From Tectiglobus sp965223355 (GTDB lineage Bacteria > Pseudomonadota > Alphaproteobacteria > Rhizobiales > Hyphomicrobiaceae), in the NCBI GenBank assembly GCA_965223355.1, contig CBDCWE010000003.1:310001-374000 (forward strand): 64,000 bases of DNA. The letters run 5' to 3'. How positions within the stretch are numbered: the stretch's first letter is position 1; each line of letters starts with the position of its first letter. A program made the translations under genes and the position numbers. Below are positions 42,420 through 51,427 of this stretch, piece by piece. The notes below the pieces were generated by a model. It did no database searches. It saw nothing but the letters and a program-made list of their open reading frames with translations, and had not been told where the DNA came from.

Positions 42420-43778
42420 TCAATCTCTGGCAGGCCGCGGTGCGTTGCCGGCGCCGCGGGACCAGTCCACGTCGCGGGTTGCAAACATCACCACCGCCAG
42501 TAACGCGAAGGCGGCAATCGAGCCAATCAGCAAGGCATAGTCCTCGATCCGGAGCAACAGGTAGAGCAGCGCATAAATGACGGCCAAAATCGCTGCAAGA
42601 ACGAGGCCGCGCCTCAACGACCTCACCACCGTGCCGAAATATGTTCCAACCAATGTACTGGTCGCTACGGCAGCCAACAGATAACCAGTGTCAAAGCCAA
42701 TGTGCTCAGCGGTACTGATCAACACGAGATAGAAGATTACGAGCGCGAGGCCGACGAACAGATACTGAATCCAGTGAACCCGGGTGCGCGCCTGCATTTC
42801 CATGACGAACACGGCCAGGAAGATGATGCCGATGAAACCGACGGAATACTTCAAGGCGCGCTCGGCAAGACTGTAAAACCCGACCGGCTGGTAGAAGTTG
42901 ACGCCAAAGGCCTTCGAGCTCATCAAATGTGTTATGCGCGAAAGCTTGAGCGACTGGCCCTGGCCGCGGGCCAGGCGCGGCACCGTCCACGTTGCTTTGA
43001 AACCGGCATCGGTGATCGACCATCTGTCGGGCAGGAATGCGCCGGCGAAGCTCGGGTGCGGCCAGGGCGATTTGACGGTTACCGTCGTCTCACCACCGGC
43101 CGGGACAAACCGCAAACGGTTGCTGCCGTTGAGCTCCAAGGTGAATGCAAAAGCGAAACCGGACCGCGCCTGTTCGGCCGATATGGGCGAGTGGATGCCT
43201 TGCACATCTGCGTTTGCACCGGGTCCAACGCCAGCGCGGAACTTGATTGGTGCTTGACCATTGCCAAGAGAAAGTTCCGCGGTTTTCTTGATGCCTCTGA
43301 CGTCGACGACGGTGAGAACAAGCACGGCTTCATCCCAATGCAAGGTGGTGCCGTCCTTGTCAAACCCCTGGGTCACTGGTTCGATGAAGCGGCCATCAAA
43401 CTTTATTTCACTGCGGTAGACCGGGACCTCAAAAATTCCGCGCTTGCGGGTTTCGGTTTTGACGTTGCCTTCGATGTTCAAGATCTCGGGTAGGAAGACG
43501 GCGAACTGGCGTATCGTCTGCTGTTCGGTGCCATCTTTCGTGCGAACCTCGCGCAGCTGCGATGTCGGAACCACAACGTAGGGACCGCGCACGGTTTGCG
43601 CTCCACCCCACATGTTGCCGACCTCGCTTCGCGCTGTGCGGGCATAGCCTTGGCGTTCGGACACCAGCAGTCCAACGAACAACAGCGGGATCATCAAGGC
43701 AAGAGTGAGAAAGATGACCAGCACAAACTTGAAGGCCGGTGAATTGACAAGGCTACGCAAACCATCTGCAACACTCAT
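42420..43778 (-). CDS. creD: Cell envelope integrity protein CreD (inner membrane)
   Basis: The 452-residue protein has the CreD layout. One N-terminal helix (FKFVLVIFLTLALMIPLLFVG) comes first. A large periplasmic region (about 45-310) follows, with VRGPYVVVP, RGIFEVPVYRSEIKFDGRF and GVNFYQPVGFYSLAERALKY. A cluster of five to six helices completes it (about 310-440: IIFLAVFVMEM, LVIFYLVLISTAEHIGFDTG and others). In E. coli creD belongs to the CreBC regulon, but no creB or creC is in this window. Its molecular action is not established. Confidence 0.93.
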   Translation of the reverse strand: MSVADGLRSLVNSPAFKFVLVIFLTLALMIPLLFVGLLVSERQGYARTARSEVGNMWGGAQTVRGPYVVVPTSQLREVRTKDGTEQQTIRQFAVFLPEILNIEGNVKTETRKRGIFEVPVYRSEIKFDGRFIEPVTQGFDKDGTTLHWDEAVLVLTVVDVRGIKKTAELSLGNGQAPIKFRAGVGPGANADVQGIHSPISAEQARSGFAFAFTLELNGSNRLRFVPAGGETTVTVKSPWPHPSFAGAFLPDRWSITDAGFKATWTVPRLARGQGQSLKLSRITHLMSSKAFGVNFYQPVGFYSLAERALKYSVGFIGIIFLAVFVMEMQARTRVHWIQYLFVGLALVIFYLVLISTAEHIGFDTGYLLAAVATSTLVGTYFGTVVRSLRRGLVLAAILAVIYALLYLLLRIEDYALLIGSIAAFALLAVVMFATRDVDWSRGAGNAPRPARD

Positions 43779-44069
43779 GGAACTATCCGGGTTTCACTGT
43801 GAATTTCAGGCGACGCCGCCGAACGGTAAAGTGGCGATCGGCCGTCTGCAAACTGATCGCCAATTGGTGTCAAAATATGACCGAGGCGGATGGTCAACGT
43901 GCACGGCGCCAACATGCGTTGGCCGGTGCTGCCATCACCTACGTGCTACATTTTGAGCACCGGTTGCCGATGATGTTTGCGGGCCCCTAGAAAGCCAGGA
44001 TAGGACAGGCAAACTGTCGCTCAGACCGCCGCGATCAATCTTCACAAAACCATTGAGTATGGAGCCATC

Positions 44070-45617
44070 ATGAACGGTGCCGAAAGTCTGGTCCGAACGT
44101 TACTGGCCGGCAATGTCGACGTTTGCTTCACCAATCCCGGAACATCCGAGATGCATTTCGTGGCAGCGCTCGACCAGGTGCCCGGCATGCGCTGTGTGCT
44201 GTGCCTGTTTGAGGGCGGTGCAACCGGCGCCGCCGACGGTTACTATCGGATGGCCGGCAAGCCCGCTTCGACGCTGCTGCATTTGGGACCCGGCCTTGGC
44301 AATGGGATCGCCAACCTTCACAACGCCAAAAAAGCCAACTCCGGCGTCGTCAACATCGTTGGTGAACATGCGACCTACCACATCGAACTCGATGCGCCGC
44401 TGACCGCAGACATTGAGGGGCTGGCCAGACCTGTTTCGCATTGGCTGAAGACGTCGCTGTCGGCCAAGGAGGTTGCACAACACGGTGCGCAGGCCATCGC
44501 GGCATCGATGGTCCCGCCCGGCCAGATCGCCACGCTCATTCTGCCCGGAGATACGGCCTGGAACGAGGGCGGCGGGGTTGCGCAGATTCCGGAATTCGAG
44601 ACGCGCAAGCCGGTGGACGGAGAAAAGATCGATGCCGCAGCCGCAGCACTGAAGGCCGGTGACAGGACGCTCTTGCTGCTGGGCGGGGCGGCCCTGCGCG
44701 AAGACAATCTGCAGCTTGCCGGCAAGATCTCTGCGGCAACCGGATGCGGGCTTCTGACCGAGTGGTCGAATGCCCGGCTCGATCGCGGCGCCGGACGCAT
44801 CGAGGTCAACCGCATTCCCTATGTGGTCGAGAAGGCACTGGCTGTGCTGGATGGCTACGAGACCATCGTACTGATGGGCGCGCGGGCGCCGGTCGCGTTC
44901 TTTGCCTATCCAAACAAGCCAAGCCGTCTGTCGCCGGAGGGGTGCGCGTTCGTCGACGTCGCCGACGTCGCCGAAGATATCGGCGCCGCGCTTGACGCCT
45001 TGGTTGATGCGACCGGCGCGCAAAAGGCGCAACCGAAGGGCGTCGTCGCGCCGTTTCGCCCGGATGTTCCGGATGGCAAAATCGACCCCTCGGGGATCGC
45101 CGCGGTACTCGGTGCCCTGCTGCCTGAAAATGCCATCGTTGTCGATGAATCGGTGTCGACGGGACGCGAGTTCTTCCCGCTGACGGCGGGCGCACCGCCG
45201 CATGTCTGGCTCAATAACCGCGGCGGCTCGATCGGCTACGGTTTGCCGGTCGCGACCGGCGCGGCGATTGCACAGCCCGACCGGAAGGTGATCGCACTCG
45301 AAGGTGATGGCAGCGCCATGTATACGGTCCAATCACTGTGGACGATCGCCCGCGAGCAGCTCGACGTTACGGTGTTGGTGTTCTCCAACCGGAGCTACAA
45401 CATTTTGCGTGGTGAGCTGACCAACGTTGGTGTCCGAAATCCCGGGCCGCGCGCGGTTGACATGTTGTCTTTGACGCGACCGAACCTCGACTGGGTGAAA
45501 ATGGCCGCCGGCATGGGTGTCGATGGCTGCAAGGTCGAAGACAACAAATCGCTGGTAAAGGCGTTTGAGGCGGGCCTTGCCTGCGACGGGCCTTATCTTG
45601 TCGAGGTCGAGTTTTAA
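44070..45617 (+). CDS. Thiamine-diphosphate enzyme, acetolactate synthase large-subunit-like
   Basis: The 515-residue ThDP enzyme has the PYR domain with TNPGTSEMHFVAALDQVPGM and the cofactor-activating glutamate Glu48 (CLFEGGATGAADGYYRM). A middle domain follows, then the PP domain with ALEGDGSAMYTVQSLWTIAR and VFSNRSYNILRGEL, the Mg-ThDP site. It is clearly shorter than IlvB and lacks a regulatory IlvN partner. It more likely belongs to the MdlC/IlvB-like decarboxylase group that acts on 2-oxo acids. A gene for a TIGR03084-type protein follows after 44 bases. Confidence 0.88.
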   Translation: MNGAESLVRTLLAGNVDVCFTNPGTSEMHFVAALDQVPGMRCVLCLFEGGATGAADGYYRMAGKPASTLLHLGPGLGNGIANLHNAKKANSGVVNIVGEHATYHIELDAPLTADIEGLARPVSHWLKTSLSAKEVAQHGAQAIAASMVPPGQIATLILPGDTAWNEGGGVAQIPEFETRKPVDGEKIDAAAAALKAGDRTLLLLGGAALREDNLQLAGKISAATGCGLLTEWSNARLDRGAGRIEVNRIPYVVEKALAVLDGYETIVLMGARAPVAFFAYPNKPSRLSPEGCAFVDVADVAEDIGAALDALVDATGAQKAQPKGVVAPFRPDVPDGKIDPSGIAAVLGALLPENAIVVDESVSTGREFFPLTAGAPPHVWLNNRGGSIGYGLPVATGAAIAQPDRKVIALEGDGSAMYTVQSLWTIAREQLDVTVLVFSNRSYNILRGELTNVGVRNPGPRAVDMLSLTRPNLDWVKMAAGMGVDGCKVEDNKSLVKAFEAGLACDGPYLVEVEF

Positions 45618-45661
45618 TCCGCTCTGTTGACCAGCGCGGTTGTCACGGGGAGGGCACAATC

Positions 45662-46477
45662 ATGTCCGTTCAACAGATCGATGACTTTCGCGCAGAAGCG
45701 CGTGAACTGGCAGCCCTGCTCGAACCGCTGACCGAGACGGATTGGGATGCGCAGACGACGTTCAAGTCGTGGACCATCAACGACGTCATCCAGCATCTCT
45801 TTTTCGCGGATTATATGGCGCTGCTGTCGGCCACGGATCTCGACGCCTACACCAACTTGCGTGCCGACGTGACGGCGGCGCGGCAGGGCGGCAGTTCGGT
45901 GCTGCAGCTGACGCGCGAGCGCGTCGGTCACATCCGAGATCAACGGCTGCTGGAGGTGTGGCGGGATCACTGGACCGCGCTCTGCGATGCGCTGGCAGAC
46001 ATGGATCCCGATACACGGCTCAAATGGATCGGCCCAGACATGGGTTTGCGCATGTTTGCAACGGCTCGCCAAATGGAAACCTGGGCGCACGGGCAGGCCA
46101 TCTACGATGTTCTCGGCAAGCACCGCACGAACAACGACCGGATCAGGAATGTCGCGGTCATGGGAGTGCGGACCTACGGCTGGACATTTGCCAATCGCGG
46201 GCAGGAGCCGCCGGGCCCGCCGCCCTACGTGCAATTGACCGCGCCGTCCGGTGCGCTGTGGGACTTCAATGAACCAAGTGCGACCGAACGCATCCAAGGA
46301 CCTGCCGTCGATTTTTGCCAGGTGGTCACGCAGGTGCGCAACATCGAAGACGTTCAGCTGAACGTCATCGGCGATGCGGCGCGCCAGTGGATGGCCATCG
46401 CGCAATGCTTTGCCGGCCCGCCGGAAAACCCGCCGGCGCCCGGCACGCGCGTGGCCGCCGGAGCAGCCGGCGGATAG
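45662..46477 (+). CDS. TIGR03084-family metal-binding protein (DinB/maleylpyruvate isomerase-like fold)
   Basis: The 271-residue protein opens with a four-helix DinB-type region. SWTINDVIQHLFFADYMALL holds a metal-ligand histidine, and ARQMETWAHGQAIYDVLGKH holds another histidine and the acidic partner. The C-terminal part (about 180-265) ends in an Ala/Pro-rich tail. DinB-fold thiol transferases use mycothiol, glutathione or bacillithiol, but the co-substrate here is unknown. It follows the ThDP enzyme at 44 bases and precedes a cupin gene, and the three may form an operon. Confidence 0.8.
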   Translation: MSVQQIDDFRAEARELAALLEPLTETDWDAQTTFKSWTINDVIQHLFFADYMALLSATDLDAYTNLRADVTAARQGGSSVLQLTRERVGHIRDQRLLEVWRDHWTALCDALADMDPDTRLKWIGPDMGLRMFATARQMETWAHGQAIYDVLGKHRTNNDRIRNVAVMGVRTYGWTFANRGQEPPGPPPYVQLTAPSGALWDFNEPSATERIQGPAVDFCQVVTQVRNIEDVQLNVIGDAARQWMAIAQCFAGPPENPPAPGTRVAAGAAGG

Positions 46478-46640
46478 ATAGGGTGACACCTGGTGTCGCC
46501 GGTTGCGCTTCGATTTGGTCGGTTGCCTGCCAGCAGGCGGCCTTGTAAAATCAATCGCTGGATCGGTTGTCTCGGCTGGCCTGCACACCGGGTCCGATAG
46601 ATCGCTATCAGCGATTGGATTTTCGCTAGAGGAGGACACG

Positions 46641-47150
46641 ATGAGCATGACGCTTGAGCAGTTGGTGGGCGAGATTCGTGCTGCCATGACCGCTGACCCA
46701 ACGCCTGCGGGCAAGCAGGAGATCTGCAAAATTGTTTCCAAGGCGCTGTTGGATCAAGACTTCGTTGCAACCCACTTGCAGGATCGCAAGGCCGGAGATG
46801 ATCCCCGCGAAGTTCTCTACGAGGACCCGGAACTGGGCTTTTGCATTTGCGGCCATGTCTACAGCGGCTCGGCCCACGGTGCGCCGCACGATCACGGTTC
46901 GAGCTGGGCGATTTACGGGCAGGCCACCGGTGTCACCGAGATGACCGACTGGAAGATCGTCGATGCCGGATCGGCCGACAAACCGATCCTTGTCGAGCAG
47001 GAGCGCACCTACACCCTCAATCCCGGCGATTGCCATTTCTATGATGTTGGCGCCGTGCACTCACCGTCGCGCGACAGGCCTGTCAAGCTGATCCGCATAG
47101 AGGGCGCCAATCTGGATCACGTTCAGCGTTCGAACATCAAAGCCGCCTGA
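46641..47150 (+). CDS. Cupin-type protein (cysteine-dioxygenase-like fold)
   Basis: AGGAGG just upstream fixes the ATG at 46641 (169 residues). The metal site is seen as GAPHDHGSSWAIYGQATG (His-x-His about residue 80) and CHFYDVGAVHSPSRD (second cupin motif with histidine). A helical N-terminus precedes the barrel. The pattern is that of the PCO/CDO and (R)-2-hydroxyisobutyrate-like cupins that bind a single Fe or Ni; the substrate is not evident. It ends the ThDP-enzyme cluster and is followed by a probable terminator. Confidence 0.8.
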   Translation: MSMTLEQLVGEIRAAMTADPTPAGKQEICKIVSKALLDQDFVATHLQDRKAGDDPREVLYEDPELGFCICGHVYSGSAHGAPHDHGSSWAIYGQATGVTEMTDWKIVDAGSADKPILVEQERTYTLNPGDCHFYDVGAVHSPSRDRPVKLIRIEGANLDHVQRSNIKAA

Positions 47151-47182
47151 GGTTTTGTACTCGGCGATCAAAGACGGGCGCG

Positions 47183-47225
47183 AACAGCGCACCTGACCTC
47201 GGCGAGCATGCGCTGTTGTTTTATT
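47183..47225 (+). terminator. Possible rho-independent terminator after the cupin gene
   Basis: AACAGCGC at 47183-47190 pairs with GCGCTGTT at 47210-47217, with a small CTC/GAG stem in the loop, and GTTTTATT follows. It lies about 30 bases after the stop at 47150. The loop is long for a strong terminator. The rest of the gap to 47541 holds nothing recognisable. Confidence 0.5.
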
Positions 47226-47541
47226 GTGGTGCACGCCGAGCCGGATGGTTCCAGTTGACTCTGAAACGCCATTGAGCAGCTGGATGATCCGGTGCTCTTA
47301 ACGATACTTCGCGTTGCAGCGCGCAAGGCTGGCCGGCTGCGCGATCGCCGGCGAAGACGTGTGCCACCGTCAATCGTGCGCGCGCAACGGGCCGCGGCTC
47401 ACTTGCACTTTCCACGACAATTTGTCTCGTCTTTATGGGAATGAGAAGAACCAAATTTAAACAATTTTGGCTTCTACCCCGCATAGAGTCTTCAGGAAAT
47501 GGCCACTTAGTTGTCCGCGCCACGGGTTGGAAGATGCAATC

Positions 47542-47778
47542 ATGATGTATAGCTTTGCGTTGGTGGGGCTGGGCGTAGTTTTGTTCAGTAGCGTTTGCCA
47601 GGCGGTCGAGTTGCCGAAGGAGGTCACGCCGGCTATTCGTGCGGCCTGCGAGAAGGACGTTCGCCGCCTTTGCGTGCGCAAGAACTCGACCTATTCATCC
47701 ATCAAGTCCTGCATTAAAAAGAAATTTGGAAAGCTGAACCGGCAATGTCAGTTCCGGCTCGTCCAGGCCGGTCTGTAG
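47542..47778 (+). CDS. Small secreted cysteine-rich repeat protein
   Basis: The 78-residue product has a clear signal peptide (MMYSFALVGLGVVLFSSVCQA). A compact domain with four cysteines follows in the order ACEKDVRRLCVRKN, SIKSCIKKKF, LNRQCQFRL, like one unit of the Cys-rich GLG1-type repeat found in short alphaproteobacterial secreted proteins. It would be periplasmic, with two disulphides. The function is unknown. It has no close neighbour on the same strand. Confidence 0.65.
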   Translation: MMYSFALVGLGVVLFSSVCQAVELPKEVTPAIRAACEKDVRRLCVRKNSTYSSIKSCIKKKFGKLNRQCQFRLVQAGL

Positions 47779-47885
47779 AACCCAAACCTCAGCGACAATC
47801 TGCGATCTGCACCTAACCGGGCGTTGATCGTTTGCCGGTAGCAATCGGGCGCGGTTGCGTCGCCGGGTCGGGTTGTCAGGGCTGA

Positions 47886-47945
47886 AGGCCTCAACTTAGC
47901 AGGCCCCAACTTAGCACGCCCTGACTTAGAAGGCCCCGACTCGAT
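47886..47945. repeat. Tandem 15-base repeat, four units
   Basis: Four imperfect units (AGGCCCCAACTTAGC and variants) are arranged head to tail. They are followed directly by a TCGTCGCTTGACGGCGATCCA hairpin block that also occurs, slightly changed, at 58423-58445. Confidence 0.7.
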
Positions 47946-48332
47946 CGTCGCTTGACGGCGATCCAAGCGCCGCCATCCGCCCGTCTTGGCGTTCGAGGTG
48001 CAGCATCATTCGCGAAAAGGTGCACGACCGGCATAGACGGGCTTGGGCTCCAGTGGGGCGGAATTGCCGTGCCGATCATCGATCGGAATGAACGAGCCCG
48101 GCTGTTTCACCATGACTGGTCGCGCCGTGACTGGTCGCGATTGAAACTCCGGCCAAAATTCTTCTGTTAACGGAAAATTAGTTTCAAAATCGATTGCCTG
48201 GTCGGTGTTCGTCCGTAGGGTGATCAAATTAATTTGCGCGTAACAAATTGCTGCGAAGTTTTGCTTTACCGAGCGAGCTGAAGAGCGCTCCTCAACGGTA
48301 GAACATGACAATCAATGGATCGGAGTACTAAA
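47946..48332. other. Gene-free stretch upstream of the pilin gene
   Basis: After the tandem repeat the composition changes. From about 48160 to 48260 it is AT-rich and probably contains the pilin promoter, with the ribosome site GGAG at the end. No other gene or known RNA was recognised. Confidence 0.45.
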
Positions 48333-48500
48333 ATGGTCGCAATTACTAAGCGCTTCCTTCGTGATGAAAGCGGTGCAACGGCAATCGAATACGCTTTGCT
48401 GGCGGCCCTGATCGCCGTCGCTCTGATTACCAGCCTTGGAGAGGTGAGCAACTCAGTCAAGAATACGTTCAACAAAGTGAAGAACGAACTCAACAAATAA
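48333..48500 (+). CDS. Flp-type (type IVb) pilin
   Basis: GGAG seven bases upstream decides the ATG at 48333; an ATG at 48315 precedes that site. The 55-residue product is a prototypical Flp prepilin. Short leader MVAITKRFLRDESG is followed by the prepilin peptidase site ahead of ATAIEYALLAALIAVALI, with the conserved Glu-Tyr pair and hydrophobic helix, and a polar tail. Flp pilins are assembled by the Tad machine for adhesion. No tad, cpa or rcp gene is in the window, so this is an orphan or outlying pilin gene. Confidence 0.92.
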   Translation: MVAITKRFLRDESGATAIEYALLAALIAVALITSLGEVSNSVKNTFNKVKNELNK

Positions 48501-48626
48501 CCCGTTAGGCCATTTTCGCCTGAGGCAGGTCCGCGTCGCCTGCCCGGTCGCCGATGACATCGTGCTCTTCGGCGGCCGGGCGGGGAAGCGGCATGGTTCC
48601 AGCTCAATCTGACAGGCTATAGCCCG

Positions 48627-49346
48627 TCAATCCGAGGCCTCCGTCATGTTGGCCAGGGTCGCAGGGTCATAGTTCTCGCCGGCAGCCATGGCACAAATTC
48701 GTGAGATGTGGACGTACGGCAGGCCGGTCTCATCGGCCCATGCATTGAACTGCGCCTGAACCTTGGCGAGATCCCGCTTAGACTTGATCTGCGGTGCGAT
48801 TTCGACACCGGCTTCGCGTAGGCAGGCGATGACGTCCTTCGATGTGACGAACCCATCCCACCCCAAAAATCGCAGCAGCATTTGGCCGCTGTTGCCGCCA
48901 AGCCGACTGCCGCGTTTGGCTAATACATCGAGCAGTCCGACCTGGTCACTCGACGGCCAAACACTCAAAAACTTACCAAAGCTTCCGTGCTCGGCGGCAA
49001 TCTCGTGAACAAAGCCGGCGTTGGCGCGAACGGACATTATTTTTGCCGCATTGCGCACGATTCGAGTATCCGTTGTCAGGTTATCCCAGTATTCGTCGGG
49101 CTGGAACAATAATTTCGCCGGATTGAAATTGAGAAATGCATCTTCAAATCCCGGCCATTTGTTTGCAATGACACTCCAGGCAAAACCGGCCTGAAAAACG
49201 CGCCGGGTCATTTCGGCGAGCACACGGTCGTCGCCGAGTTGCGCCAACGCTCTGGGCTTTGGTTTCGGTGGCAGCAGGCGCTGCAAGTTCTGAGCACCGC
49301 CCTTGCGCTGTTCGGCGCGCGCTCGGATTGTCTTAAAGGAGGTCAT
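48627..49346 (-). CDS. DNA-3-methyladenine glycosylase I family protein (Tag-like)
   Basis: The 239-residue protein matches the Tag superfamily core: MTRRVFQAGFAWSVIANKWPGFEDAFLNFNP, read here as MTRRVFQAGFAWSVI and KWPGFEDAFLNFNP, and NAAKIMSVRANAGFVHEIA. LRFLGWDGFVTSKDVIACL follows later. A basic N-terminus (RARAEQRKGGAQN) is longer than in E. coli Tag. It would remove alkylated bases at the start of base-excision repair. It stands alone on the minus strand. Confidence 0.85.
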   Translation of the reverse strand: MTSFKTIRARAEQRKGGAQNLQRLLPPKPKPRALAQLGDDRVLAEMTRRVFQAGFAWSVIANKWPGFEDAFLNFNPAKLLFQPDEYWDNLTTDTRIVRNAAKIMSVRANAGFVHEIAAEHGSFGKFLSVWPSSDQVGLLDVLAKRGSRLGGNSGQMLLRFLGWDGFVTSKDVIACLREAGVEIAPQIKSKRDLAKVQAQFNAWADETGLPYVHISRICAMAAGENYDPATLANMTEASD

Positions 49347-49852
49347 GTGGCGTTTGCCGTGCTAAATGATCCGGCCGCGCCGATTGTCCGTGGCGCGGCA
49401 ACCGATTTGCCATCGACCCGGACGCCGCCGCCGGTTTCGCCGCCGATGTGATGCTTGCGAGCGCGGCCGTCGACATCGCGCTGGAGCTTGGTCGATGCCA
49501 GCGCCTGCCGGCCGGTGGTATCGTGCGTTGCCACGGCGGCTTTGGGCGGGATTTCTGCTATGGCCATGATCATGGTCCGGGCTCCCCGTCGACCTGCAAT
49601 CGGGATGCTAACCCGGTGACGGCAGCCGATACCGACACTGCAGTGCCGGCCCGCCGGTTCGTCAGCCAGTCTTCGCCCAACACGATCGCCGTCACGGTGT
49701 CCCGAGATTATCAGCGGTCCATCGCCGCGATGTCAAGGCTCAGCCCCGACACCAAACCTGCCGGATTGGCACGTGCCTGCCCGGGCGCAGTCAGATGCCG
49801 GCATAACGTCTTTGGTGCGCGCTGGATGATGTTCGCTTCAGGCGAACCTGAT
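49347..49852. other. Gene-free stretch
   Basis: Both strands have short open frames without recognisable motifs. The sequence may be decayed coding DNA. I see no promoter, RNA or repeat in it before repeat R8 begins. Confidence 0.4.
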
Positions 49853-49991
49853 CTAGAGCAACCTGCCTTTATTCGGAATCGGAACGATCCCGAATAAAGG
49901 CAGAAAGTTGCTCGCCTCTAAAGTGGCGATCATCTTTGTGCTTTAAGTTGGAACCGCAATAGCGGTTCCAACTTAAAGCACGATGATCTAG
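49853..49991. mobile_element. Full-length 133-bp two-hairpin element, inverted orientation (R8)
   Basis: The block is the reverse complement of R2: CTAGAGCAACC at the left, the CTTTATTC palindrome, linker, the 20-bp-stem palindrome (49937-49982), and GATGATCTAG at the right. CTAG to CTAG is again 139 bases. The right-hand CTAG contains the TAG stop codon of the MFS gene. Confidence 0.88.
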
Positions 49992-51214
49992 CCGGTGCTC
50001 GGTGCCGGCACGCGATCGACGCGCGGCGCCCTGGGCGGTGACATCGGCAGCAGCACGGCCGCAGCGACGGCGAGGATGGCAGCGGCGCCAAACAGCGAAT
50101 AGAGCAAGGCAAAATCACCATGACGATCGAACAGCAAACCGGCGAGATGCACCGTCACGCCGCCAACGCCGAGCGCCAGCACGAACTTTGCGCCGTACGC
50201 CACGGCCCGCCACCGGAACGGCGTGTAGCGCGCCACCAGCATGTTTTCGGCGGCTGTGAACGCCAGCATGCAGCACATCACCAGCACAATCGCCGTCATC
50301 AAAACGAAGTCCGAGAGGTAGACCAGCGTGAACAGCAGCGGGATCTGCAGTGCCCAAAACACAATATAGATCGAGCGGGCCGAGTAGCGATCCGCCAGCC
50401 AGCCGCCAACAACGCTGCTGAAGGACGCAAGCCCTGAAACGATACCGACAATGATGCCGATCTCGGTGTAGCTGGCGGCCAGCGTCTTGTTCAGCCCCAT
50501 TTCGAGCAACTTCGGCATTGTGTTGGTCAGGCCGGCGTAGACAAAACCGGTACATGCCATCGTAACCGTCAAGACGAAAAACACCCGAAGGAAGGCGTCG
50601 GTGTCGTGTGCGCCGATGGTTGCCCGGTCACGGGTTACGTCACGGATCAAGCCCATCCGCCAGACAATCAGCAAACCAAGACCGGCGATTATCGACAGGA
50701 TACCCGGCACAATGAACGCCGCCCGCCACGTGACGAAATCGATCATCACGCCGACGAAGACCGGTGCCACCGCGTTGCCAACGTTACCGAACAGCCCGTT
50801 GATGCCGAGCGTCATCCCCTGCTTCTTTGCCGAGGCCACCAGCCAGGCAATGCCGACGGGATGATAGATCGATGCAAACAGACCAATCAGCGTTAGCCCG
50901 ATGAAAAGTTCCTGCGGGCCGTTGGCGACGCCGACCACGATGGCGCCGGCGCCAATGCCGACAAAGAAGATCACCATCATGCCAATCTGGCTCCAGCGGT
51001 CACCGAGCCAGCCGGCCGGCAGGGCGCCAACGCCGAACAGCACCAGCCCCAAGCTCGACAGGCCGAGCAGTTCGCCGTAGGCCATGTCGAACACCTTTGG
51101 CAGATAGAGAACGGCGGTCGCATAGAGCACCGTGAACAAATGCGAGAAACTGTGGCCGACATTCGAGAAGATCATCGCGATCCAGGCCTGTCTGTTCCCG
51201 CTCACTTGGCTCAT
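49988..51214 (-). CDS. Major facilitator superfamily transporter
   Basis: This 408-residue carrier has twelve predicted helices in two bundles. Examples are GLVLFGVGALPAGWLGDRWS with the MFS loop 2-3 motif, LFGNVGNAVAPVFVGVMIDF in the first half, and GLASFSSVVGGWLADRYSAR in the matching position of the second half. The N-terminus SNVGHSFSHLFTVLYATAVLYL resembles the fosmidomycin-resistance/Fsr-like and oxalate-formate-type carriers. The substrate is unknown. The stop codon lies in repeat R8 and its start is preceded by hairpin array M2. Confidence 0.9.
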   Translation of the reverse strand: MSQVSGNRQAWIAMIFSNVGHSFSHLFTVLYATAVLYLPKVFDMAYGELLGLSSLGLVLFGVGALPAGWLGDRWSQIGMMVIFFVGIGAGAIVVGVANGPQELFIGLTLIGLFASIYHPVGIAWLVASAKKQGMTLGINGLFGNVGNAVAPVFVGVMIDFVTWRAAFIVPGILSIIAGLGLLIVWRMGLIRDVTRDRATIGAHDTDAFLRVFFVLTVTMACTGFVYAGLTNTMPKLLEMGLNKTLAASYTEIGIIVGIVSGLASFSSVVGGWLADRYSARSIYIVFWALQIPLLFTLVYLSDFVLMTAIVLVMCCMLAFTAAENMLVARYTPFRWRAVAYGAKFVLALGVGGVTVHLAGLLFDRHGDFALLYSLFGAAAILAVAAAVLLPMSPPRAPRVDRVPAPSTG

Positions 51215-51255
51215 GCGCGTCTTGCCTCAGTCGTTGAATTGTAGGTCCCGGGTTT

Positions 51256-51378
51256 CCAAAGGGCCGAGCCCTTTGGCGGGATCGTTAAGGGCAGAGCCCT
51301 TAACATATCGCTGCTTTGCGGCGATCCTTGAGGGGCTTTCAGCCCCTCAAACTCCCCCAACCAGGGGCTGGCCCCCGG
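51256..51378. repeat. Five-hairpin mosaic repeat, complete inverted copy (M2)
   Basis: The five stems of M1 appear in reverse order: CCAAAGGGC (51256-51276), GTTAAGGGC (51284-51304), ATCGCTGC/GCGGCGAT with one G-T-type change (51307-51325), TTGAGGGGC (51328-51350) and CCAGGGGC/GCCCCCGG (51361-51378). Loops differ from M1 (CGA, AGA, TTT, TTTCA) while stems are kept. It separates two minus-strand genes. Confidence 0.9.
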
Positions 51379-51427
51379 ACCCCAGGCTTGCTCGGCGGTT
51401 TCCGATACCGCATTTTGTGCGTGCGAT

